5,770 bases of DNA from Syntrophomonadaceae bacterium (lineage in GTDB: Bacteria > Bacillota > Dethiobacteria > DTU022): assembly GCA_007129055.1 (NCBI GenBank), contig SKWE01000192.1, positions 1 to 5,770 on the forward strand, in the 5' to 3' direction. The translations under genes and the position numbers were made by a program. Below the pieces are notes generated by a model that had not been told where the DNA came from, did not search any database, and worked only from the letters and a program-made list of their open reading frames with translations. Every line of letters begins with the position of its first letter. The stretch's first letter is position 1. Below, piece after piece: positions 1 to 5,714 of the stretch.

Positions 1-10
1 AAGTAACTAT

Positions 11-751
11 TTAATATACCATCCGGCCTTCAACAAAAAGTCGGGTTTTTTCATGATCAGGGTTATTAAATATTTTATCTGTTGGGCCCATCTCAACTAT
101 TTTGCCACTATCAAGAAAGATTACCTCATCAGAGATGCGGCGGGCCTGGAATACATTATGAGTAATCATCATAACTGTGATTCCTTTCGTTTGGTTCATT
201 TCCCTGATCATCTCTTCTATTGACTCAATATTTTTAGGGTCTAAGTTTGCTGTAGGTTCGTCAAGCAGTAATAGCTCAGGATCAAAGGCGACAGCCCTAG
301 CTATTGCCACACGCTGTGCCTCGCCTCCTGACAAGGTGTCAGCACGCTGATTAGCTAGTTTGTTTAAACCAATCTGGCTAAGTAGTGTATTAACCCTTTT
401 ATCTATCTCATTGTGAGGGTATTGTCTTGCTTTTAAACCATATGCAATATTATTTTTCACACTATCTTTAAAGAGCAAGGTTTTTTGAAAAACAAGTGCC
501 ATGCTTCGTTGCAATTCCAGGCGTTCTTTACCGTAATCTTTAACCGGGATGCCGTGAAAGAAAAGTCTACCTTGATCGGGACGGGTTAGCAGGTTAATAA
601 TGCGCAGCAAAGTACTCTTGCCGGCTCCACTGGGGCCGATAAGACCGTATATTTTGCCCCTTTCAATGCTTAAATCATCTATGCTGAGGATTTCCCGATC
701 GTATATTTTTTTGATTTTACTTAATTGGGCTAAACTGTCATGTTTGTTAAT
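11..751 (-). CDS. tupC: Tungstate ABC transporter, ATP-binding protein (TupC-like), probable ATT start
   Basis: This is the cytoplasmic ATPase that powers tungstate import through TupB. From the proposed ATT start the protein is 246 aa, normal for the family. Visible motifs are Walker A GPSGAGKST (39-47), Q-loop Gln89 in VFQK, signature LSGGEAQ (140-146), Walker B LLLLDEP (160-166) and H-loop His198 in ITHN. The first ATG/GTG/TTG codon in frame is a TTG at 610, which falls inside Walker A and would give a dead 199-aa protein. The frame stays open upstream and encodes a typical N-terminus (YDREILSIDDLSIERGKIYG). An ATT at 751-749 lies 7 nt after a perfect GGAGGT and overlaps the tupB stop, so it is the preferred start. 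Assignment to tungstate rather than another anion rests on the TupA neighbour. Function is well supported; the start is inferred. Confidence 0.9.
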   Translation of the reverse strand: MNKHDSLAQLSKIKKIYDREILSIDDLSIERGKIYGLIGPSGAGKSTLLRIINLLTRPDQGRLFFHGIPVKDYGKERLELQRSMALVFQKTLLFKDSVKNNIAYGLKARQYPHNEIDKRVNTLLSQIGLNKLANQRADTLSGGEAQRVAIARAVAFDPELLLLDEPTANLDPKNIESIEEMIREMNQTKGITVMMITHNVFQARRISDEVIFLDSGKIVEMGPTDKIFNNPDHEKTRLFVEGRMVY

Positions 752-1454
752 TCTTTTTACCTCCCCCCTGTATATTATAGAGGAAAGAATTAATGATAAA
801 AGAAAACATCAAAAGTATTAAGCCCAGGCCAATGGCCAACTCAAAATTTCCTCTCCTTGTTTCCAAAACTATAGCAGTTGTCATTACCCTGGTTTGCCCG
901 GCAATATTGCCCCCCACTATCATTACTGCTCCTACTTCGGCAATTATTCTACCGAAACCGGTGATGATTGCCCCAAGAATTGCAATTCTTGATTCCATGA
1001 TTAAGGTTCGGGTAATAAGTCCCTGCCCTGCGCCCAGTGAGCGGGCAACTTCTACAACTTCAACACCCCTCGACCTAACTCCAACCATAGTCAGGCCGGT
1101 AATAATTGGTGTGGCCAACGAAACCTGGGCGATGATCATTGCCGTAGGAGTATATAATAACCCCAGAACGCCAAACGGACCCATCCTAGAAATAAAAAGA
1201 TAGATAACCAGGCCGGCAACAACAGGCGGTGTTCCCATCAGGGTAAAAATTAATTTATTTAGCAGGCGGGTTTTCTTCTCTGATTTTAAGCCAAGAAAGG
1301 CTCCAAGGGGAATGCCAATTATTGATGCTACAATTATCGCTGCGATTGAGACACGAAGGGATAGGAATACAATATGTATTAATTCGGGATCGAAACTTAT
1401 AATTAAACGGAAAGCTTCTACAATTCCATCCAGGAGTCTTGTCAAATCATTCAC
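747..1454 (-). CDS. tupB: Tungstate ABC transporter permease (TupB-like)
   Basis: Integral membrane permease, 235 aa, expected to form the tungstate channel as a homodimer with TupC attached. Hydrophobic stretches at about 24-56, 64-89, 94-126, 156-185 and 203-226 suggest five or six membrane segments. The segment VEVARSLGAGQGLITR (134-149) is the EAA-type cytoplasmic loop that contacts the ATPase. The start is GTG, and GTGA overlaps the TGA stop of tupA by 4 nt, pointing to coupled translation. The end overlaps the proposed ATT start of tupC by 5 nt and carries its ribosome binding site. Substrate is inferred from the adjacent TupA; the permease alone could not separate tungstate from molybdate. 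Confidence 0.92.
   Translation of the reverse strand: MNDLTRLLDGIVEAFRLIISFDPELIHIVFLSLRVSIAAIIVASIIGIPLGAFLGLKSEKKTRLLNKLIFTLMGTPPVVAGLVIYLFISRMGPFGVLGLLYTPTAMIIAQVSLATPIITGLTMVGVRSRGVEVVEVARSLGAGQGLITRTLIMESRIAILGAIITGFGRIIAEVGAVMIVGGNIAGQTRVMTTAIVLETRRGNFELAIGLGLILLMFSFIINSFLYNIQGGGKKN
759..764 (-). promoter_or_regulatory. Ribosome binding site of tupC inside the 3' end of tupB
   Basis: GGAGGT on the minus strand, within a longer G-rich run, is a six-base match to the anti-SD sequence. It encodes part of the Gly-Gly-Gly near the end of TupB. Seven bases separate it from the ATT at 751-749. An ATG at 741-739 lies 17 nt away, is out of frame with the ATPase and stops after three codons. This site is the main argument for the ATT start of tupC. 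Confidence 0.75.
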
Positions 1455-2323
1455 TCCAAACCAAAACCAGGATAAAATAGTGTTTCACCATCTAAGCTAT
1501 ATGATGCTATCAAATTTTGGCCCTCTTCAGAGACGAGGAAATTTATATATGTCAGGGCGTATTCATATTTTACATGGGGATGAAATTCCGGGTTGACAGC
1601 CATTATTCCGTATTGGTTGGATAGTAGCGGATCTCCTTCAAAAAGGACCTCTAAATCCAGCCTGTCTTTTATAGCCGCGTATGTGCCCCGGTCAGTTAAG
1701 GTGTAGCCAAGTGTTTCATTAGTAAAAATGAGTGTGTCACTCATCCCCTGCCCAATTGAAAAATACCATGTTTGTTCTGTATTTACATTACTTAGCTCCC
1801 AAAGTTTCTTTTCCCTTCGATTTGTCCCGGAATCGTCTCCTCTTGAAACAAAGGGGTGTTCTTTTTCTGCTACACGGTTTAACGCTTCAATAACATTTTC
1901 CAGATCGCTGATACCCGCAGGGTCGTCTGCAGGGCCAACGATAATAAAATCGTTATACATTAAATCATAGCGATCTATAAAAAATCCTTCATTAACAAAT
2001 TTTAATTCACTTTCACGGTCATGAACCAGGATCAGGTCAGCATCACCGCGTGATCCGCTTTCCAGCGCTGCACCGGTGCCCTGGGCTATTACAAGAACTT
2101 TAATGCCGAATTGTTCGGTGAAAACAGGATTTAAATAGTCAAGCAAACCCGAATCATATGTACTAGTAGTAGTGGCTAACATTATAAACTCATTACCAAA
2201 TTCAGTTTCACCTGCTCCAGATCGAAGTTCATTATCTCCGCTGCAGCCTGTTGCAATTAGGCATAAAAAGAATATTACCATCGATGAAACTATCAAAAAA
2301 GCGAATCTTTTATGCCTGGGCAT
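1451..2323 (-). CDS. tupA: Tungstate-binding lipoprotein (TupA-like)
   Basis: Extracytoplasmic substrate-binding protein of the importer, 290 aa. It starts with a basic tip (PRHKR), a hydrophobic core (7-24) and a lipobox ending ATGC, so Cys27 should be lipidated and anchor it to the outer face of the membrane. The mature part carries the TTTS motif (51-54) followed by YDSGLLDYLNPVF, then GTGAAL (82-87) and SRGDADLILVH. Next come SRGDDSGTNRREKKLW (160-175) and YTLTDRGTY (207-215). This set is typical of TupA, whose TTTS segment takes part in oxyanion binding in the family. The ATG at 2323 has AGGAG about 10 nt upstream. It is the first gene of tupABC, behind a leader with a probable cofactor riboswitch. 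Tungstate preference over molybdate is inferred from family resemblance. Confidence 0.93.
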   Translation of the reverse strand: MPRHKRFAFLIVSSMVIFFLCLIATGCSGDNELRSGAGETEFGNEFIMLATTTSTYDSGLLDYLNPVFTEQFGIKVLVIAQGTGAALESGSRGDADLILVHDRESELKFVNEGFFIDRYDLMYNDFIIVGPADDPAGISDLENVIEALNRVAEKEHPFVSRGDDSGTNRREKKLWELSNVNTEQTWYFSIGQGMSDTLIFTNETLGYTLTDRGTYAAIKDRLDLEVLFEGDPLLSNQYGIMAVNPEFHPHVKYEYALTYINFLVSEEGQNLIASYSLDGETLFYPGFGLE

Positions 2324-2362
2324 ATTCAGTATCTCCTGCCAGATTTAAATATAAAATGAAAA

Positions 2363-2389
2363 ATCGCAAATCCCGCTGGAAAATGCGAT
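2363..2389 (-). terminator. Terminator-like hairpin in the tupA leader (candidate riboswitch expression platform)
   Basis: On the minus strand ATCGCA (2389-2384) pairs with TGCGAT (2368-2363). A short TCC/GGA helix is possible inside. A U-rich stretch (TTTTTCATTTT) follows immediately, as in an intrinsic terminator. It sits between the aptamer and the tupA ribosome binding site. The 3' arm is also complementary over 8 nt to a segment of the aptamer, so the two folds could exclude each other. The stem is only moderately strong. Confidence 0.6.
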
Positions 2390-2393
2390 AATC

Positions 2394-2490
2394 AAAAACA
2401 TTTACCGACCTTCTTTCCGCAACGGGAGGCACAGTCGTTTCCAACTATACCCTATCGTCCATAGTTCATGGCGATTTTATAAATGCTTTA
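2394..2490 (-). ncRNA. Moco/tungsten-cofactor-type riboswitch aptamer
   Basis: The leader RNA of tupA folds into a closed multi-stem structure. A basal helix of 10 bp pairs 2489-2480 with 2404-2395 (one G-U). Hairpin A (2475-2454) has ATCGCCAT against ATGG-A-CGAT with one bulged A. Hairpin B (2451-2428) is a 10-bp stem capped by a GAAA tetraloop. It is followed by the conserved-looking GCCTCCCGT and GGAAAG blocks with a small CCG/CGG hairpin (2425-2417). The GCCTCCCGT...GGAAAGG stretch resembles the 3' part of the E. coli moaA Moco RNA as I recall it. No large extra stem is present, as described for the compact variant associated with tungsten cofactor genes. Position upstream of a tungstate importer supports the call. 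The ligand is inferred; no covariance search was possible. Confidence 0.8.
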
Positions 2491-2538
2491 GAACACATGG
2501 ATCGAAGGTAATTGCCTATTAAATTGTACTGCTTTTGT

Positions 2539-2567
2539 ATTTTATTATATGTTTTTACTATGGTCAA
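2539..2567 (-). promoter_or_regulatory. Sigma-A-type promoter of the tupABC operon
   Basis: Minus-strand -35 TTGACC (2567-2562) and -10 TAAAAT (2544-2539) are separated by 17 nt. The start point would fall near 2531, giving a leader of about 205 nt that contains the whole riboswitch. A TATAAT at 2549-2544 is closer to consensus but only 12 nt from the -35, so it is less likely to be used with it. Confidence 0.65.
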
Positions 2568-2617
2568 GGTTTTAGTTCTGTTTTATTATACTAGAGGGCA
2601 ACTGGAGGGTGAAAAAA

Positions 2618-2646
2618 TTGACAAAGCTGATCGGGCGTGTTAGAAT
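2618..2646 (+). promoter_or_regulatory. Sigma-A promoter of the rplU operon
   Basis: TTGACA (2618-2623) and TAGAAT (2641-2646) are spaced by exactly 17 nt, very close to consensus as expected for a ribosomal protein operon. The start point would be near 2653, just before the L21 leader. It lies about 50 bp from the -35 of the oppositely oriented tup promoter. Confidence 0.8.
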
Positions 2647-2652
2647 CTGCAA

Positions 2653-2739
2653 TAGATTTACAACCGCACGAAGTAGGTCCGTAAAGCCCCGTTTTAATTG
2701 GGCTACCAGCTTCGGCGAGTCCTTACGGGGGGTTTGTTT
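2653..2739 (+). ncRNA. Ribosomal protein L21 leader (cis-regulatory RNA)
   Basis: The untranslated leader of rplU matches the L21 leader class known from Bacillota, thought to bind L21 and repress its own operon. Visible blocks are ACAACCGCACGAAGTAGG (2660-2677) and CTACCAGCTTCGGCGAGTCC (2703-2722). CGAAG (2669-2673) can pair with CTTCG (2710-2714), enclosing a GCCC/GGGC helix. As an alternative, CCGTAA (2679-2684) can pair with TTACGG (2723-2728). The latter abuts and partly covers the G-run used as ribosome binding site (2727-2732), a plausible way to block initiation. The class call is from remembered consensus; the switching model is inference. Confidence 0.75.
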
Positions 2740-3054
2740 ATGTACGCAATTATTGAAACAGGTGGTAAACAGTACCGTACTGAAGAAGGAAAAACTATCC
2801 GGGTGGAAAAGCTTCCTTCTGAAAAAGGTGAAACAGTCAAGTTTGACCGGGTTTTAATGCTGGTGAATGGTGAAGAAACGAAAGTCGGTAATCCTTATCT
2901 TGAAGGTAGTGAAGTTGAAGGCCGGGTTACAAGAAATGGCCGTGCTAAAAAGATTACTGTTTTCAAGTTTAAAAGGAAGAAAAATTACCGTCGCAAGCAG
3001 GGACATCGTCAACCATATACCGATGTTCTGATCAGTAAAATTAGCGCAAAGTAA
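2740..3054 (+). CDS. rplU: 50S ribosomal protein L21
   Basis: A 23S rRNA-binding protein of the large subunit, 104 aa, the usual length. It begins MYAIIETGGKQYR, the typical L21 N-terminus, and carries the C-terminal signature KFKRKKNYRRKQGHRQPYT (76-94). The ATG at 2740 follows GGGGGG by 7 nt. A longer reading from TTG at 2698 would run into the structured leader and is rejected. It is first in the operon, under a strong promoter and a leader likely to give feedback control by L21. Confidence 0.97.
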   Translation: MYAIIETGGKQYRTEEGKTIRVEKLPSEKGETVKFDRVLMLVNGEETKVGNPYLEGSEVEGRVTRNGRAKKITVFKFKRKKNYRRKQGHRQPYTDVLISKISAK

Positions 3055-3102
3055 TTTTTTAACTCTATTATATCTGTAAGGCATGAAAGAGAGGTGTCAT
3101 AG

Positions 3103-3375
3103 ATGGCTCATAAAAAAGGAGTTGGAAGTTCCCGTAACGGTAGGGACAGTAACGCTAAAAGACTTGGAGTAAAGCGTTACGGCGGACAACTGGTTAAAGC
3201 CGGAAGTATTCTGATCAGGCAGAGAGGAACCCGTTTTCATCCTGGCCTTAATGTTGGCAAAGGAAGCGATGATACGCTGTATGCCAAGGCTAACGGCCGC
3301 GTAGTTTACGAATATGATAATCGTGCAAAAAAAATGGTCTCCGTTTATCCGGAGGATGTTGCAGCAGTTAACTAG
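3103..3375 (+). CDS. rpmA: 50S ribosomal protein L27, without Prp-cleaved extension
   Basis: L27 lies near the peptidyl-transferase centre, where its N-terminal tail contacts tRNA. At 90 aa it is full length, with MAHKKGVGSSRNGRDSNAKRLGVKRYGG and the GxxLxRQRGTxFHPG core. The start is firm: an in-frame TAG directly precedes the ATG and AGAGGTG lies upstream. Many Bacillota make L27 with a short leader ending near FFASKKG that the protease Prp removes. Here the protein begins directly with the mature-like MAHKKG. The prp/ysxB gene usual between rplU and rpmA is also missing, as the gap is only 48 bp. Confidence 0.97.
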   Translation: MAHKKGVGSSRNGRDSNAKRLGVKRYGGQLVKAGSILIRQRGTRFHPGLNVGKGSDDTLYAKANGRVVYEYDNRAKKMVSVYPEDVAAVN

Positions 3376-3383
3376 TTTTTTCG

Positions 3384-3410
3384 GCCCGGGCTTGATACCC
3401 GGGCTTTTCT
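3384..3410 (+). terminator. Intrinsic terminator or attenuator after rpmA
   Basis: GCCCGGG (3384-3390) and CCCGGGC (3398-3404) form a perfect 7-bp GC stem with a 7-nt loop, followed by TTTTCT. The stem is strong but the T-run is short. It may therefore reduce, rather than stop, transcription from the ribosomal protein genes into obg. Confidence 0.75.
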
Positions 3411-3421
3411 ATGATTAGAAT
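3392..3421 (+). promoter_or_regulatory. Possible obg promoter overlapping the rpmA terminator
   Basis: TTGATA (3392-3397), in the loop of the terminator hairpin, and TAGAAT (3416-3421) are 18 nt apart, an acceptable sigma-A spacing. It would restart transcription for obg-nadD and the genes after them. It is a motif match only. Confidence 0.4.
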
Positions 3422-3454
3422 ATATTTTACAGCGCTGCAGGTGATTGTTGGCTA

Positions 3455-4732
3455 ATGTTCGTAGACGAGTTAGAGCTTACTGTACGCGGGGGTCGCGGAG
3501 GAAACGGAATGGTTTCCTTCCGTCGTGAGAAGTATGTTGCCAAAGGCGGCCCTGATGGTGGTGATGGCGGCAATGGCGGCAGTATTTACCTGTGGGCTGA
3601 TCCATCAAAACACAGTTTTCTTGATCTGCGCTATCGGCGAATTCTTAAGGCTGCCGATGGCGGTCACGGCCAGAGTAAAAACAGGCACGGGGCCGCAGGC
3701 GCAGATTTGCTTGTACCGGTACCTCCAGGCACAATTGTCCGTAATGAAAAAGGCAGGGTTATTGCCGACCTTACTATTGCCGGACAGAAAGCCCTCGTTG
3801 CCGAAGGCGGCAGAGGTGGTAAGGGGAATGCCCGTTTTGCCAGTTCACGCAGAAGGGCGCCGCGTCTTGCTGAAAAAGGCCTTCCCGGTGACGAAAAGAA
3901 TATCTTCCTTGAACTTAAACTTATGGCCCAGGTGGGCCTGGTTGGTTTCCCCAATGCCGGTAAATCAACTCTTCTTGGCCGTATTACAGAAGCCAGGCCA
4001 AAAATTGCTTCCTATCCATTTACTACACTAAGCCCTAATCTTGGTGTAGTTAAAGTAGGTGACGAGGGTAGTTTTGTTGTTGCCGATCTGCCTGGCTTAA
4101 TCGAAGGAGCTCACCAGGGTGCGGGGCTTGGGCACCAGTTTTTGCGCCATGTTGAAAGAAACCTCCTCCTGCTTTTTCTTATTGATATTTCACCAACTGC
4201 AGAACCTGATCCGGCAGATGCCTACAGGTTATTACAACATGAACTGGAAAAATTCAGCGGGCAGCTTAAAGATTATCCCCGTATAGTTGTAGCAAACAAA
4301 ATAGATGTGGGCGGGGCTGAAGAAGAAATATCCAGGCTTACCGACACATTAAAGTCTGAATCAGAAAGTCTTCGCCTGTTTTTGATATCAGCGGTAACGG
4401 GTGAAGGTGTTAAAGATTTAACTCGTTATTTATATCAAAGGGTAAATGAGCTGCAGGAAGAAAAAGATAAACATGAACCGGAAAAAGTATTTTATATTGA
4501 CGAAGATGAAGAAACACCCCTTGAGATAAATAAAGAAGACGATATATTCATTGTAAGTGGTACGGCTATCGAAAAAATGGCTGCTAAGACTGATTTTGAA
4601 AATGAAGAGGCTCTTAAGCGTTTTCAGGGTTATTGCCGACGTTTTGGATTGGAAAAAGAGCTACGGAAGGCGGGCATCAAAGAAGGGGATAGTGTTCGTA
4701 TCGGAGTCGAGGAATTTACTTATTATGATTAA
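3455..4732 (+). CDS. obg: GTPase Obg/CgtA (ribosome assembly GTPase)
   Basis: An essential large-subunit assembly and stress-related GTPase, 425 aa. The Gly-rich OBG fold spans about 1-158 (RGGRGGNG, GGPDGGDGGNGG, GGRGGKGNARF). The G domain has G1 GFPNAGKS (164-171), switch I PFTTLSPNLG, G3 DLPG (211-214), G4 NKID (281-284) and G5 SAV (312-314). A charged linker (335-362) leads to a C-terminal OCT domain (about 364-425, ending EEFTYYD), present in many Gram-positive Obg proteins and absent from E. coli ObgE. The ATG at 3455 has a modest AGGTGAT about 9 nt upstream. It follows rpmA, the common bacterial order, and is 20 nt or so before nadD. All key GTPase motifs are intact. Confidence 0.97.
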   Translation: MFVDELELTVRGGRGGNGMVSFRREKYVAKGGPDGGDGGNGGSIYLWADPSKHSFLDLRYRRILKAADGGHGQSKNRHGAAGADLLVPVPPGTIVRNEKGRVIADLTIAGQKALVAEGGRGGKGNARFASSRRRAPRLAEKGLPGDEKNIFLELKLMAQVGLVGFPNAGKSTLLGRITEARPKIASYPFTTLSPNLGVVKVGDEGSFVVADLPGLIEGAHQGAGLGHQFLRHVERNLLLLFLIDISPTAEPDPADAYRLLQHELEKFSGQLKDYPRIVVANKIDVGGAEEEISRLTDTLKSESESLRLFLISAVTGEGVKDLTRYLYQRVNELQEEKDKHEPEKVFYIDEDEETPLEINKEDDIFIVSGTAIEKMAAKTDFENEEALKRFQGYCRRFGLEKELRKAGIKEGDSVRIGVEEFTYYD

Positions 4733-4752
4733 CGCCAGGGGAGTTGTCTTAC

Positions 4753-5403
4753 TTGTTTTTTGATGCCAAACCAAATAAGGGTGGAAATTTAAATATCGGT
4801 TTAATGGGTGGAACTTTTGACCCTATCCATATGGGCCACCTGGTTACTGCTGAAGAGGCGAGGCAGCAGTTCGATCTGGATTATGTGGTATTTGTCCCTG
4901 CAGGAATACCCCCCCATAAAGATGAACAGTCAATTTCACTGCCCGAGCACCGCTACCTGATGACATCACTGGCAGTTATGTCTAACCCTTCATTTTTTGT
5001 TTCCCGGATTGAGATTGATAAAAATGAACCTACCTATACAATAGACACGGTAAGGCATTTTGCCTGTGGGAAGGAACCCGGCCCAGAGATATTTTTTATA
5101 ACCGGCGCTGATGCAATTCTTGAAATATTTACCTGGAAAGATTATGAAGAGCTCCTGCGTCTTTGCACATTTATTGCCGTTTCAAGACCCGGTTACTCAC
5201 TCGATCATTTTTATGACACACTTGATCGCTCCTGCCCTGATATGCGCCACAGGGTTCACCTTTTGGAAATTCCTGCCCTGGCGGTTTCATCTACCTTTAT
5301 TCGCGAACGGGTTACTTTAAGTAAAACTATTAAATATTTAACCCCAGAGCCGGTTGAACAGTATATCAAAAAACACGGTCTGTACCGTACCAGTGCATGG
5401 TAG
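4753..5403 (+). CDS. nadD: Nicotinate-nucleotide adenylyltransferase
   Basis: Transfers AMP from ATP to nicotinate mononucleotide, making deamido-NAD in the cytoplasmic NAD pathway. From the preferred start it is 216 aa, close to the family norm. It shows the nucleotidyltransferase motif GGTFDPIHMGH (19-29), the family segment VFVPAGIPPHK, and the C-terminal SSTFIR motif (179-184) that binds ATP phosphates. No ATG lies before the first beta strand (NIGLMGG); the first in-frame ATG is inside the active-site motif. TTG at 4753 is chosen because GGGGAG (4738-4743) sits 9 nt upstream. TTG at 4744 is in frame but touches that SD. The result is a tail of about 13 residues ahead of the usual start. 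It follows obg by 20 bp. Confidence 0.94.
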   Translation: MFFDAKPNKGGNLNIGLMGGTFDPIHMGHLVTAEEARQQFDLDYVVFVPAGIPPHKDEQSISLPEHRYLMTSLAVMSNPSFFVSRIEIDKNEPTYTIDTVRHFACGKEPGPEIFFITGADAILEIFTWKDYEELLRLCTFIAVSRPGYSLDHFYDTLDRSCPDMRHRVHLLEIPALAVSSTFIRERVTLSKTIKYLTPEPVEQYIKKHGLYRTSAW

Positions 5404-5407
5404 AAGG

Positions 5408-5437
5408 TTTTAATAGCCTTGTAAAATAGGCTATAAT
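5408..5437 (+). promoter_or_regulatory. Possible promoter with inverted repeat ahead of the RRM gene
   Basis: A perfect TATAAT (5432-5437) lies 5 bp before the RRM gene's SD. The -35 region (TTTTAA at 5408-5413, 18 nt away) is poor. ATAGCC (5413-5418) and GGCTAT (5429-5434) form a 6-bp inverted repeat with a 10-nt spacer that overlaps the -10. It could be an operator or a weak hairpin after nadD. No T-run follows, so it is not a good terminator. With so little room after TATAAT the transcript would have almost no leader. Confidence 0.35.
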
Positions 5438-5459
5438 ATAAATGGAGGTGGTATTAGCA

Positions 5460-5711
5460 ATGCAGAAAACTTTGTACGTGGGAAACATACCCTGGAGCAC
5501 CAAGGAAAGTGATCTTGAAGAATTTTTTTCACAATACGGTGAAATAATAGAATGCCGTATAATTACCGAAAGAGCTACAGGGCGTTCCCGCGGCTATGGA
5601 TTTGTAGAGGTAAATGAAGAAAACATGGAAGAAATATTGGAAAAAACCAATGGAGTTGAATTGGAAGGACGTAAGCTGGTAGTCAACGAAGCTAAACCAC
5701 GAGAGCAGTAA
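5460..5711 (+). CDS. Small single-RRM RNA-binding protein
   Basis: An 83-aa protein made of one RNA recognition motif and almost nothing else. RNP2 is LYVGNI (5-10) and RNP1 is RGYGFVEV (44-51), with the RNA-stacking aromatic positions Tyr6, Tyr46 and Phe48 in place. The remaining pattern (DLEEFFSQYGEI, ATGRSRGYGF, LEGRKLVVNEAKP) fits the beta-alpha-beta-beta-alpha-beta fold. Such small RRM proteins occur in cyanobacteria and scattered other bacteria, where they bind single-stranded RNA; the target here is unknown. ATG at 5460 is preferred, with GGAGGT (5444-5449) 10 nt upstream. An in-frame ATG at 5442 would make the SD part of the coding sequence. It sits between nadD and a probable yqeK. 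Confidence 0.92.
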   Translation: MQKTLYVGNIPWSTKESDLEEFFSQYGEIIECRIITERATGRSRGYGFVEVNEENMEEILEKTNGVELEGRKLVVNEAKPREQ

Positions 5712-5714
5712 TAA

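Noticed and set aside
739..741. ATG at 741-739 as the tupC start
   Set aside because: It is out of frame with the ATPase, reaches TAG after three codons, and is 17 nt from the SD.
793..1203. Plus-strand ORF of 136 aa opposite tupB
   Set aside because: It is antisense to a clear permease gene and has a low-complexity Ile/Thr/Pro-rich translation typical of shadow frames.
2563..2592. Second plus-strand promoter with TATACT at 2587-2592
   Set aside because: No acceptable -35 lies 16-18 nt upstream, and the TTGACA/TAGAAT pair downstream is far better.
2698..2739. N-terminal extension of L21 from TTG at 2698
   Set aside because: L21 starts at MYAIIETGG in the family, the G-run RBS serves the ATG at 2740, and the extension lies in the leader RNA.
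2609..2857. Plus-strand ORF of 82 aa starting GTG behind GGAGG, reading into rplU out of frame
   Set aside because: It spans the -35/-10 of the rplU promoter and the structured L21 leader, then overlaps rplU in another frame. Its composition is unlike a conserved protein, so the SD-GTG match is probably chance.
2854..3084. Minus-strand ORF of 76 aa opposite rplU
   Set aside because: It is antisense to a ribosomal protein gene and has no convincing RBS or family resemblance.
3525..4031. Plus-strand ORF of 168 aa inside obg, and the opposite-strand ORF at 3664-3954
   Set aside because: Both lie wholly within the fully conserved obg frame and have no recognisable domain.
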